This document shows, piece by piece, positions 12,525-20,691 of a DNA stretch of 31,049 bases. Under the pieces are notes generated by a model, which searched no databases, was not told where the DNA came from, and saw only the letters and a list, made by a program, of their open reading frames with translations. How positions within the stretch are numbered: the stretch's first letter is position 1; every line of letters begins with the position of its first letter. A program made the translations under genes and the position numbers. Source of the stretch: an uncultured Lachnospiraceae bacterium (GTDB taxonomy: Bacteria; Bacillota_A; Clostridia; Lachnospirales; Lachnospiraceae); NCBI GenBank assembly GCA_902801585.1, contig CADCIU010000048.1, positions 1 to 31,049 on the forward strand, read 5' to 3'.

Positions 12525-14228
12525 GTGAAAAACAAGCTGACAAATCAGGAGTGGGCAGAACTTGTGCAGAGAGCACAGAACGGAGAAGAAGAGGCTTTTG
12601 AAGAACTGTATCGTTCATCTTACGATTACTTGTATGCAGTATGCTTTAAGGGGAGTGTTCCGGAAGAGGATATACCGGATGTGCTGCAGGAATCCTATAT
12701 CAAAATATTTAAGAATCTGGACACACTGGATCAGCCGGAGAAATTTCTCGCCTGGGCAGCCGTTGTCGTCAAGAACACAGGGCGTGACAAAGGGCGTCAA
12801 AGAAAGACCTATTATGAGCGGAATGAGCTGATGGAAGATACTTCCAGTGAAGAGAACATGGGGATCGATGCGCTTGCTGTCGATGAGATGGATCCGGACT
12901 ACAATCCGGGTGCAGCACTCGACAAAGCTGCCACAGTTCGAATCGTGAGAGATATGATCGCGGAGCTCCCGGAAACGCAGAGAGATTGTATCGTTCTCTG
13001 GTGTGAAGGAAAAAGCATGAGTGATATCTCCGAAGAAGTCGGGATACCGGTCGGATCAGTAAAGAGCAGCATCAGCTACGCGAAACAGAAGATCAAGAAA
13101 ATGACTCTGAAGATTGAACAGGAGCAGGGCATTCGCCTGCACACCGTCGCACCTATGTCGTTCTTTATCTGGGCGATCGGCAATATTGAGGAGCTGCTGG
13201 ATGTGGCTGTTCCCTCATTTTCTGCAATCTACGATATTTTGGCCCTATCGGGACAGGTCGTATCGGGGAACGCAATGAAACTGGCGGAAGGTCTGGCCTC
13301 TGATACATCGGCAGCACAAACCGCGGGTCAGACGGCTGTGGAGGTCGGGAAGAAAGGGGCAGAACAAGCGGTGTCTGCCGCCGGGAAGAAGGCCACAGAA
13401 CATGCGGCGCTTACGGCGGGAGAAAAGGCAGCTGCCGGCTTCCTGACAACGATGGGCGGCAAAGCGGCTGTGACGGCTATGGTCCTGATTATCGGCGGAG
13501 CCGGAGTTTATTATGCATCGGGAGCCGGCAGGCAGAAACCGCAGGAAGCGCCGACTGCCGTGACGCAGGAAGAAACGACCGAAGAAAACGAACCGGTCCA
13601 GAGTGCAGAGACAGAGACGGAATCGGCTGCGGCAGCGCCCACTGCGGAAGTACCGAGTGAAGAAATTCAGGAAGAAGAGGACCTGCTGGCACAGATCCCG
13701 GAGTTAGATCAAGCGGTAGCGGATATGGTGCCGGCTATGACTTGCTATATAGATACAAAAGAAGGTATCGGGAGTATTCCGGAGCCGGAAGAATTCTCGG
13801 TGAATAATACCGAGCTTTTCTGGAAATTTGCGCATTCCTATTGTATCAGATTTCCCGAACACCTAAGTGAAGATAACTATTCGGGAGCGGTGAGGGTAAG
13901 CGAAATGGAGGAAGTGGCCAGAACCGCGTTTGCAGACTGCACCGGGCTGCCGGATACACTGGATGAGTATGCTAATTCATATATTGGATATGGCATATAC
14001 GGAGAATGGCTTGAAATGCCGCTCGGGAACGCATTGTTCCGTTATGAGATGGCCGGGTGGGAGACCACGGAAGACGGAAAAGGGATCGACGTCACGCTCG
14101 ATGAGATCAATGTCGGAGCAGAAATGTACAATACGTCCTATGTGGTTCATCTGGTGCCCGTCGAGGAGGCGGTCAAGGGTGATGCCAGATTGAAGTTCTT
14201 TATCACCGGAGCGGAAGAGGTGGAGTAA
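12525..14228 (+). CDS. ECF-like sigma factor fused to a transmembrane segment and extracytoplasmic domain
   Basis: The 567-residue protein begins with sigma-70 region 2 (residues 10-95; AFEELYRSSYDYLY, IPDVLQESYIKIFKNLD) and region 4 (140-195; LPETQRDCIVLWCEGKSMSDISEEVGIPVGSVKSSISYAKQKI). It continues with an Ala/Lys-rich linker with heptad-like GxKxAExA repeats (about 255-305), a transmembrane helix (313-331, AAVTAMVLIIGGAGVYY), an acidic Pro/Glu/Thr stalk (340-390), and a folded outer domain of about 180 residues. The GTG at 12525 is supported by GAGGGAG 6 nt upstream. Sigma activity with an outer sensing domain on one chain would bypass a separate anti-sigma factor, perhaps being released by proteolysis. 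That mechanism is inference. The Sel1 lipoprotein gene follows after 68 bp and could be a target or partner. Confidence 0.85.
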   Translation: MKNKLTNQEWAELVQRAQNGEEEAFEELYRSSYDYLYAVCFKGSVPEEDIPDVLQESYIKIFKNLDTLDQPEKFLAWAAVVVKNTGRDKGRQRKTYYERNELMEDTSSEENMGIDALAVDEMDPDYNPGAALDKAATVRIVRDMIAELPETQRDCIVLWCEGKSMSDISEEVGIPVGSVKSSISYAKQKIKKMTLKIEQEQGIRLHTVAPMSFFIWAIGNIEELLDVAVPSFSAIYDILALSGQVVSGNAMKLAEGLASDTSAAQTAGQTAVEVGKKGAEQAVSAAGKKATEHAALTAGEKAAAGFLTTMGGKAAVTAMVLIIGGAGVYYASGAGRQKPQEAPTAVTQEETTEENEPVQSAETETESAAAAPTAEVPSEEIQEEEDLLAQIPELDQAVADMVPAMTCYIDTKEGIGSIPEPEEFSVNNTELFWKFAHSYCIRFPEHLSEDNYSGAVRVSEMEEVARTAFADCTGLPDTLDEYANSYIGYGIYGEWLEMPLGNALFRYEMAGWETTEDGKGIDVTLDEINVGAEMYNTSYVVHLVPVEEAVKGDARLKFFITGAEEVE

Positions 14229-14296
14229 TGCTCTGAAGGAATCATTGCTGTTGGATTAATAATGACAGGGTAAAGTGACAGGAAAAGAGGGACATA

Positions 14297-16522
14297 ATGA
14301 AAAGAATTGCAACGATTATTGGAGCCGTTTTGTTGGCCGGCGTATTGTTTGGCTGCGGAGACGCACAAAAAGAAGATGAACTGCAGAAAGGACTTAATGC
14401 TTTTTATGGATTAAATGAAACGGAGGTGAACTATGAAGAGGCATTCCGACTTTTCTCAGAAGCTGCAGAAGCGGGAAATGCAAGGGCAATGTATTATCAA
14501 GGATTGTATTACCAAAGACAGTACAAAATCTCAGAGGAAGTCGATGCATATGAGAAAGCAATAGAGAATAATGACGATTTGGCGCGGCTTGGTTTGGGTA
14601 TGCGGTATATATACGGAAATGGAGCAGACTTTAATTTTGAGAAAGCCCGCAGTCTTTTTGAAACGGCATTGGAGAACGGATGTGTTGAAGCTAATTTCGG
14701 AATGGGCATTCTATATGAGGATGACAGCTATGGTGTAAAAAGAGATACCCAACAGGCCCTGCAATACTTTGACAAAGCAACGAAGGGGGAGGATCCTTAT
14801 TGGGTTTCGCAGGCGTACAACGAATTGGCGTATATTTACTGGTACGGAAAAGGCGTTGAAGTTGATCTGAACAAGGCGCTTGAATATGAAATAAAAGCGA
14901 ACGAAGTCGCACAAAAATGGGAGACAATATATTTAATTCGGGAAGCTCATTTGTGTAACGAAATGGAAGACACTGAAAAAGCCGGCGAGTATGCAAACAA
15001 GGCGATTGAAGAAAATGAGAAGCTTGGAAACTCCGAAAACGGTAATGCCTTTAATATGACAGGAGTACTTTATGAGAACGGAAAACTTGTCGATGAAAAT
15101 CCCGAAAAAGCGATGGAGTACTATCAAAAGGCCGCTGAAAAAGGGAATCCTGTCGGGTTCTTTAATATAGGATTGTTATACAATTCAGGGAAAGGCGTCG
15201 CTCAGAATCGAGAAAAAGCATTGGAATATTTTCAAAAAGCAGCGGATTTAGGATATGCCGGAGCGTACGGTGGAATAGCCAATGTCTATTATTATGGCTG
15301 TGGTCAGGAACCGGATTATCAGAAAACGATGGAATATAGTCAAAAAGCAGCGGATCTGGGAGTGGACGAAGGAATTCATAATATAGGAATACTCTATTAC
15401 AGTGGACAAGGTGTCGATCAAGACTACAAAAAGGCAAAGGAATACTTTGAAGAAGCTGCAAATGCAGGATGCGGTATAAGCCTTGAGTATATAGGCTTAA
15501 TGTATTTAGATGGCAAGGGCGTAGAGCCTGATTATGAATTAGCAAGGAGCTATTTTCAGGCAGCAATTGAGCAAGGTTACAGAGAGGCAAACGCTGATCT
15601 GGGGAGAATGTATGATCAAGGATATGGTGTAGAGCAAGATTACGGGAAGGCTATGGAGTATTATGAAAAAGGCGCAGAGAACGGAAGCTCCATGGCACTG
15701 AATAATATCGGGTGGCTGTATGAAAGCGGTTATGGGGTAGAGCAGGATTACGATAAGGCGATGGAGTATTATCAGAAGGCGGCAGAGAAAGATAATGTGT
15801 CGGCTTATTATAATATCGCGTCACTGTACGAAAATGGTTATGGAGTAGAACAAAACTATGAAAAAGCGTTGGAGTACTATCAAAAGGCGGCGGATCGTAA
15901 TCACGGGACTGCATGTAACCAGATTGGCTGGTTCTACTGTAACGGATATGGCGTAGAAAAAGATTACGAAAAGGCTATGGAGTACTTTGAAAAAGGTGCG
16001 GAAAACGGGAATTCCATGGCACTGAATAATATCGGGTGGTTGTATGAAAACGGTTATGGGGTAGAGCAGGATTACGATAAGGCAAGGGAGTATTATCAGA
16101 AGGCGGCAGAGAAAGATAATGCGGATGCTTATTATAGCATTGGCAGATTGTACGAAAATGGATATGGAGTAGAACAAAACTATGAAGAGGCGTTGGAGTA
16201 CTATCAAAAGGCGGCGGATCATAATCTTGGTGCTGCACTTAACCAAATCGGCTGGTACTACAACAATGGATATGGCGTAGAAAAAGATTACGAAAAGGCT
16301 ATGGAGTATTATGAAAAAGGTGCGGAAAACGGGAGTTCCATGGCATTGAATAATATCGGGTGGCTGTACGAAAACGGTTATGGGGTAGAGCAGGATTATC
16401 AACGGGCATTTGAGTATTACGAGATGTCGGCGCGGCAAGGAAACAGGATAGCTGTTCAGAATATCCGTCATCTGTATTATGAAGGATATATAGGATCTGA
16501 TGAAGCTTCGGAATGGCTGTAA
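14297..16522 (+). CDS. Sel1-repeat lipoprotein
   Basis: The 741-residue protein has a lipoprotein signal peptide (MKRIATIIGAVLLAGVLFGC, lipid on Cys20) and then about 18 Sel1-like repeats of 36 residues with the typical A..LG.mY..G.GVe.dy.kA.eyy.kAA pattern. Sel1 repeats are TPR-like helical scaffolds for protein interaction. Its place outside the membrane suggests assembly or signalling at the cell surface. The last third is a higher-order repeat with a 324-bp period. GAGGGAC lies just before ATG 14297. It is the last gene before the inverted repeat copy at 16535. It directly follows the membrane-anchored sigma factor, and the two may cooperate. There is no catalytic motif. Confidence 0.92.
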   Translation: MKRIATIIGAVLLAGVLFGCGDAQKEDELQKGLNAFYGLNETEVNYEEAFRLFSEAAEAGNARAMYYQGLYYQRQYKISEEVDAYEKAIENNDDLARLGLGMRYIYGNGADFNFEKARSLFETALENGCVEANFGMGILYEDDSYGVKRDTQQALQYFDKATKGEDPYWVSQAYNELAYIYWYGKGVEVDLNKALEYEIKANEVAQKWETIYLIREAHLCNEMEDTEKAGEYANKAIEENEKLGNSENGNAFNMTGVLYENGKLVDENPEKAMEYYQKAAEKGNPVGFFNIGLLYNSGKGVAQNREKALEYFQKAADLGYAGAYGGIANVYYYGCGQEPDYQKTMEYSQKAADLGVDEGIHNIGILYYSGQGVDQDYKKAKEYFEEAANAGCGISLEYIGLMYLDGKGVEPDYELARSYFQAAIEQGYREANADLGRMYDQGYGVEQDYGKAMEYYEKGAENGSSMALNNIGWLYESGYGVEQDYDKAMEYYQKAAEKDNVSAYYNIASLYENGYGVEQNYEKALEYYQKAADRNHGTACNQIGWFYCNGYGVEKDYEKAMEYFEKGAENGNSMALNNIGWLYENGYGVEQDYDKAREYYQKAAEKDNADAYYSIGRLYENGYGVEQNYEEALEYYQKAADHNLGAALNQIGWYYNNGYGVEKDYEKAMEYYEKGAENGSSMALNNIGWLYENGYGVEQDYQRAFEYYEMSARQGNRIAVQNIRHLYYEGYIGSDEASEWL
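15620..16420. repeat. Higher-order 324-bp repeat within the Sel1 gene
   Basis: Three consecutive Sel1 repeats (3 x 108 bp) form a larger unit, seen twice fully and once partly. Matching points are 15665, 15989 and 16313, exactly 324 bp apart. Each unit contains NNIGWLYE, then EKDN..AYY, then NQIGW. Long near-identical runs indicate recent duplication. Confidence 0.9.
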
Positions 16523-16534
16523 CCATCAGAAGAA

Positions 16535-16569
16535 AAAGGGAGACAGAGAACCGTCCCCTGTCTCCCTTT
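16535..16569. repeat. Palindromic repeat, reverse-complement copy of the 9641 element
   Basis: AAAGGGAGACAG (16535-16546) and CTGTCTCCCTTT (16558-16569) flank the core AGAACCGTCCC (16547-16557). The 29 bp from 16538 to 16566 are the exact reverse complement of 9641-9669. The element lies between convergent genes and has T-rich ends on both strands, so it may double as a bidirectional terminator. Confidence 0.9.
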
Positions 16570-16576
16570 CATGGCT

Positions 16577-17545
16577 TTACGCCGCCTGATCTACATAACC
16601 GGACTCCCGTGCACTCTTCATAATGAGCATCGGGATCAATGTGAGCGCGATAAAGTGCATGACGAAGCGGGAAACGAGATTGCCCCAGTGTCCGCCCAGA
16701 AGGGGGATGACCATGGCCTTTTCAAAGTACGTCTTCCAAACGAAGAGCAGTGCGACGGAGACGCCGGACTGGATCGGGAGATTGACATAGCCCCTGGGAA
16801 TCTCGTAGTGAATGTAATGCCGTTCCACATAACTTCCGAGGACTAGGCCCAGGAAAGCGCCGCACGCTTTAAAGCAGTCATTCATCATACTCTTGGGATC
16901 TACGAGAAGCTTACCGTCTACATAATCCATCGGATAGGGTTTGACCTGAATATAGATCAAAACAGCGACCACGGCCAAGACACCGACCACCGTGAGAATA
17001 TCATAGGTCTTCTCGTTGTCGCCGATCACCCGGCTCACCTTCCTGACGATCAGGATCATTACAATACCTTCCGTCAGACCGACGATGACGTCCTGGGGCG
17101 TGTGAACGCCGAGGAAATTTCTTGAAAAACCGGTCAGCAGGATACAGATCGTGCAAAAGATCGCAAGCCATCTTCGCTTACTCCATTGGTTTTCAACGAC
17201 GCTTCCATATAGGGAAGATGCCGATACGCTGTGGCCGCTCGGGAAGGAATATCCGGTGGCGGCAACTTTGGAGTCTCCGGCGGGCTCGATCAGATTCGAG
17301 CGTATCCATGGACGATATGCACAGACAGTGAGCTTCACAGCTCCGTTTAAGAGATTTGCTCCCAGATAGGAATAGAGAAAGCGATAGCCCCATTTCTTAT
17401 TTACACACAGAAAGATAAGGAAAGGCAGAAACGGAAGGACATCGACGGCCACTTTGCTCATTCCGTTGAAAAACTCGTCAAAGATGCCGCCTGTTGCAAG
17501 CCGCAGGTTCTGCAAAAACAACAAATACTGTAAATCAATTCCCAT
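16577..17545 (-). CDS. PAP2-family membrane phosphatase
   Basis: The 322-residue multi-spanning protein carries the three PAP2 phosphatase signatures: KLTVCAYRP (Lys71, Arg78), PSGH (102-105) and SRNFLGVHTPQD (Arg142, His148, Asp152). Such enzymes dephosphorylate lipid phosphates such as phosphatidic acid or undecaprenyl pyrophosphate on the outer face of the membrane. About eight hydrophobic segments are visible. The C-terminal half beyond residue 165 adds further helices not required for the catalytic core, including the ERHYIHYEIPRGYV loop. ATG 17545 has AAGGAGAA upstream on the minus strand. It lies 111 bp downstream of the 969-codon gene, with a perfect inverted repeat in between. Confidence 0.92.
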   Translation of the reverse strand: MGIDLQYLLFLQNLRLATGGIFDEFFNGMSKVAVDVLPFLPFLIFLCVNKKWGYRFLYSYLGANLLNGAVKLTVCAYRPWIRSNLIEPAGDSKVAATGYSFPSGHSVSASSLYGSVVENQWSKRRWLAIFCTICILLTGFSRNFLGVHTPQDVIVGLTEGIVMILIVRKVSRVIGDNEKTYDILTVVGVLAVVAVLIYIQVKPYPMDYVDGKLLVDPKSMMNDCFKACGAFLGLVLGSYVERHYIHYEIPRGYVNLPIQSGVSVALLFVWKTYFEKAMVIPLLGGHWGNLVSRFVMHFIALTLIPMLIMKSARESGYVDQAA

Positions 17546-17586
17546 AATTCAGTTCTCCTTTAAAGCTTAATAGTATCTATGACCAA

Positions 17587-17627
17587 CTCATGGGAGAAGA
17601 CGCGCACGGCGCGTCTTCTCCCATGAG
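17587..17627. terminator. Perfect 19-bp inverted repeat between two minus-strand genes
   Basis: The arms at 17587-17605 and 17609-17627 (CTCATGGGAGAAGACGCGC and complement) are identical with a 3-nt loop ACG. The repeat starts 29 bp after the stop of the upstream minus-strand flavoenzyme gene. No T tract follows on either strand, so it is a weak candidate for an intrinsic terminator and may instead stabilise the 3' end of the mRNA. Confidence 0.55.
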
Positions 17628-17656
17628 AATGGTTTCGCTTAACGGGCTTAACGCAC

Positions 17657-20566
17657 TTAATTCGTCTGCTCCGTCGGGTAATCCGACTTGCCTGTGACTT
17701 TTCTCTTGATGATCTTAAAGCCCCTTTGAAGCGCATACGGGCCGACGCATTTCATCATTTCTTCCGCAGTGTGCATGTCCGCCGCGTGCGGAATGTCGCG
17801 GGAGAGGTGGATCGCATCGAATTCGCAGCGCGTAGTACACAGGCCGCAGCCGATACACTGGTTGAGATCGACGACCGTGGCGCCGCACTTCAGGCACCGG
17901 TTTGCTTCCGCCTTCACCTGCTCTTCGGTGAAGGGCAGGCGGGGATCACGGAACGTCTCAGAGGACGCAGCGGATCTCAGTCCCGGCGTCTGCCGGCTTG
18001 CGTTGTCGTAGGACTCGATGCGCACGTCGCTGCGGTCCAGCTCAATGAACTCGCGCAGGTCGCGCCCGATCGTCAGCGACTGGCCGGGATGGACGAAACG
18101 GTTGATCGAGACCATGCCCTCTTTGCCGTCTGCTATGGCGTCGATCGCGAAGCGCGCTCCGTGGAAAATATCGCCGCCCACGAAGATATCCGGCTCGCCG
18201 GTCTGGCAGGTGATGGGATTTGCGATCGCCGTTCCGTTTCCGCGCAGCTGTACGTTTGTGCCATCCAGCAGGCCTCCCCACTCGGCGGACTGCCCGATCG
18301 CCATCAGAACATGGCTGCAGGGAATCGTGATCGTCTCGTTCTCATCGTATACAGGAGCGAATTGATGCTTTTTGTCGAAGACGGAGACACACTTCTTGAA
18401 GACGATCGCAGTGACGCGGCCGTTTTCGGCGACAATCTCTTTGGGACCCCAGCCGTTCATGATCGAGATGCCTTCTTCTTCCACTTCCGCCACTTCGTCT
18501 TTGGCAGCAGGCATTTCCTCTTTGGACTCCAGGCAGAGCATACTGACTTTTCCATCCGTGACGCGCAGAGCAGTGCGGGCCACGTCAGCGGCCACATTTC
18601 CGCCGCCGACCACGACCACGTCGCCGTGGAGCATAACACCGCTGCCGCCGTCAGAGTTCTGACTGCCATTCTCAAGATTAATACTCTCAAGATTAATATT
18701 TCGCAGGAAACGGATACCGGACTCGACACCCTCAGCGTCCTCGCCGGGAATGCCGGCGAGACGGCCGCCCTGCAGGCCGATCGCAACATAGAATGCCTTG
18801 AAGCCGCGCGCGCGAAGTTCATCGAGCGTGACGTCTTTGCCGACTTCCACGCCGCACTCTATTTTGACACCCATCCGCCTGATGATCTCGATCTCTGCCT
18901 CCACGATGTCTTTCTCCAGGCGGAAGGAGGGAATGCCGTTCATCAGCATACCGCCGGGGCGCGCTTCACGCTCGAAAACAGTGACGGGATATCCTTCCGC
19001 GCGCAGATAGTAAGCAGCACTCAGGCCCGCGGGGCCGGAGCCGATGACAGCGATGGGGTAGTCATCCCACTGCTTTCCTTCGCCGTTCTCACAGATGGGA
19101 AGATAGGCCGCAAGCGCATCGGAAACGCCCTGCGCCGGATCAGAGGCCTCCGCCGCCCTGACCATTTCCAGTTCACGGAGCGCCAGGAATTTCTTGATCT
19201 CGTCGATCGCTACAGGAGCGTCGACCAGTCCGCGGGTACAGCGGTCTTCACAGCGGCGGTTGCAGATGGCACCGCATACAGCTGGGAAGGGGTTGTCCTG
19301 GCGGATGAGCCTGAGGGCATCCTCATAGCGGCCTTCCGCAGCCATCCGGATGTAGCCCTGCACGGCGAGATGTGCCGGACATGCCGCCTTACAAGGCGAG
19401 GTGCCGGTGTCATAGCAGTTGATCTTGTTGTGGTCCCGATAGTCCGGATCCCACTTGTCAGGTCCCCAGATGTGGTCATCGGGGAGCTCATGCATGGGAT
19501 ATTTGACCTTGCTGCCATCGGAGCGGCAAAGTTTCTGGCCCAGTTTCGCGGCACCGGCAGGACATACCTCCACGCACTTACCGCAGGCGACGCACTTGGC
19601 CGGGTCCACGTGTGCGCGATAAGCGCTGCGGGACATATTGGGCGTGTTGAAGAGCTGGGACGTGCGCAGGCCGTAGCAGCTGCCCGGGGAGCAGTTGCAG
19701 ATGCCGACGATCCGGTTCGGACCGTCCAGATTGGTGATCTGATGGACATAGCCCTTGCGCTCGGCGCGCTCTAGGATCTCCATGACTTCCTCTTTGGATA
19801 CATATTTGGCATCTTTGCCGCTCGTGACGAGGAACTCGGCGATATCGCCGACGCCGATGCACATATGTCCCTCAATGTCGCCGACGCCCTCTCCGCGGAT
19901 GCGCTGTGCCTTGCGGCAGGCGCAGACCATGGTGCAGAAGGTGTCATATTTGTCGAGCCAGTGGGAGAGATGTTCCACACTGACGGAAGTCGAAGAGGTA
20001 TCAATGGCCTTTTCTACGGGGATGACGTGCATGCCGATCCCGGCGCCTCCGGGAGGAACGAGCTTCGCGGCCAGTTCCAGAGGTTCCTGAGGAGCCAGAT
20101 TGAACATGGTGGCAACTTCAGGATACTTGTCGGGCAGCGTCTTGTGCTCGACCATATACTCGCCGGACCCCACGACCCATTTGGGCACCAGATACTGAAT
20201 GTGGTGGTCCTCATTGTCGCGGTTCTGTTCCAAAATACCGATCCACAGAAGGCGGTCGATGATCTTCTGCGCTTTTTTCTCACTGATGCGGTTGCGCGCA
20301 GCCAGCTCCGCGGTGGTGAGACCTACACGGCGCTTCTTGAAACTGAGAAGGAACACGATCTCACGCTTAGTCAGAAGGCGGTCCAGGATCCAGAAATCCA
20401 TGTGGTTTTCGTGCATGCCGCCGGGGAGTTTGCGCGGGATGTTGTCGGTGATCATCCGGGCCAGCTTCATGACCAGCTTTTTCTTGACGGGATCATCACA
20501 GTGATGATCTTTGAGGGGATAGTCTCGTTCGTTGACATGTATTCGGGGGTGAACTTCTTTGGGCAT
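17657..20566 (-). CDS. Large iron-sulfur flavoenzyme: ferredoxin domains fused to a GltD/NfnB-like NAD(P)H oxidoreductase
   Basis: The 969-residue protein has several parts. Residues about 60-125 look like a winged helix (TTAELAARNRISEKKAQKIIDRLLWIGIL). Residues 205-300 hold extra cysteines (CTMVCAC, CNCSPGSC). A [4Fe-4S] motif CVACGKCVEVCP lies at 325-336. The GltD-type cysteine region spans 392-443 (CKAAC, CGAICNRRCEDRC). The FAD site is VIGSGPAGLSAAYYL (507-521), the NAD(P) site is VVVGGGNVAADVART (651-665), the FAD motif IFVGGDIFHG follows, and a second ferredoxin motif CIGCGLCTTRCE sits near the C terminus. The core resembles glutamate synthase small subunit and NfnB, which pass electrons between NADPH and ferredoxin. 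The electron partner is not nearby, so the reaction is unknown. A 15-bp tandem duplication (around 18671-18700) encodes INLES/INLEN. GGGAGG precedes the start. Confidence 0.85.
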   Translation of the reverse strand: MPKEVHPRIHVNERDYPLKDHHCDDPVKKKLVMKLARMITDNIPRKLPGGMHENHMDFWILDRLLTKREIVFLLSFKKRRVGLTTAELAARNRISEKKAQKIIDRLLWIGILEQNRDNEDHHIQYLVPKWVVGSGEYMVEHKTLPDKYPEVATMFNLAPQEPLELAAKLVPPGGAGIGMHVIPVEKAIDTSSTSVSVEHLSHWLDKYDTFCTMVCACRKAQRIRGEGVGDIEGHMCIGVGDIAEFLVTSGKDAKYVSKEEVMEILERAERKGYVHQITNLDGPNRIVGICNCSPGSCYGLRTSQLFNTPNMSRSAYRAHVDPAKCVACGKCVEVCPAGAAKLGQKLCRSDGSKVKYPMHELPDDHIWGPDKWDPDYRDHNKINCYDTGTSPCKAACPAHLAVQGYIRMAAEGRYEDALRLIRQDNPFPAVCGAICNRRCEDRCTRGLVDAPVAIDEIKKFLALRELEMVRAAEASDPAQGVSDALAAYLPICENGEGKQWDDYPIAVIGSGPAGLSAAYYLRAEGYPVTVFEREARPGGMLMNGIPSFRLEKDIVEAEIEIIRRMGVKIECGVEVGKDVTLDELRARGFKAFYVAIGLQGGRLAGIPGEDAEGVESGIRFLRNINLESINLENGSQNSDGGSGVMLHGDVVVVGGGNVAADVARTALRVTDGKVSMLCLESKEEMPAAKDEVAEVEEEGISIMNGWGPKEIVAENGRVTAIVFKKCVSVFDKKHQFAPVYDENETITIPCSHVLMAIGQSAEWGGLLDGTNVQLRGNGTAIANPITCQTGEPDIFVGGDIFHGARFAIDAIADGKEGMVSINRFVHPGQSLTIGRDLREFIELDRSDVRIESYDNASRQTPGLRSAASSETFRDPRLPFTEEQVKAEANRCLKCGATVVDLNQCIGCGLCTTRCEFDAIHLSRDIPHAADMHTAEEMMKCVGPYALQRGFKIIKRKVTGKSDYPTEQTN

Positions 20567-20610
20567 ATCCTTACCTCCCTTACAGGGTTTACAGATTCAT
20601 AAATTGAGCT

Positions 20611-20646
20611 GACCGTATTATAACGGTCCGTATTTTGATTATACCA
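20611..20646 (-). promoter_or_regulatory. Promoter and operator-like palindrome of the iron-sulfur flavoenzyme gene
   Basis: On the minus strand TGGTATAAT (extended -10) occupies 20646-20638. A second TATAAT (20622-20617) lies inside the inverted repeat GACCGT-N6-ACGGTC (20611-20628). The palindrome is centred 45-55 bp before the start codon, just downstream of the first -10, a place where a repressor would block transcription. Confidence 0.55.
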
Positions 20647-20691
20647 TATCGCAGTGTTCCTTCGCCTTAAATCACAGGAGGTCACGCGCGA

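Noticed and set aside
15821..16471. Hydrophobic minus-strand ORF of 216 codons with repeated membrane-like segments
   Set aside because: Antisense to the Sel1 repeats; its periodic pattern merely mirrors the 36-residue coding repeat.
17726..19774. 682-codon plus-strand ORF
   Set aside because: It is antisense to the 969-residue flavoenzyme gene, lacks a ribosome site and family motifs, and owes its openness to the codon bias of the real gene.
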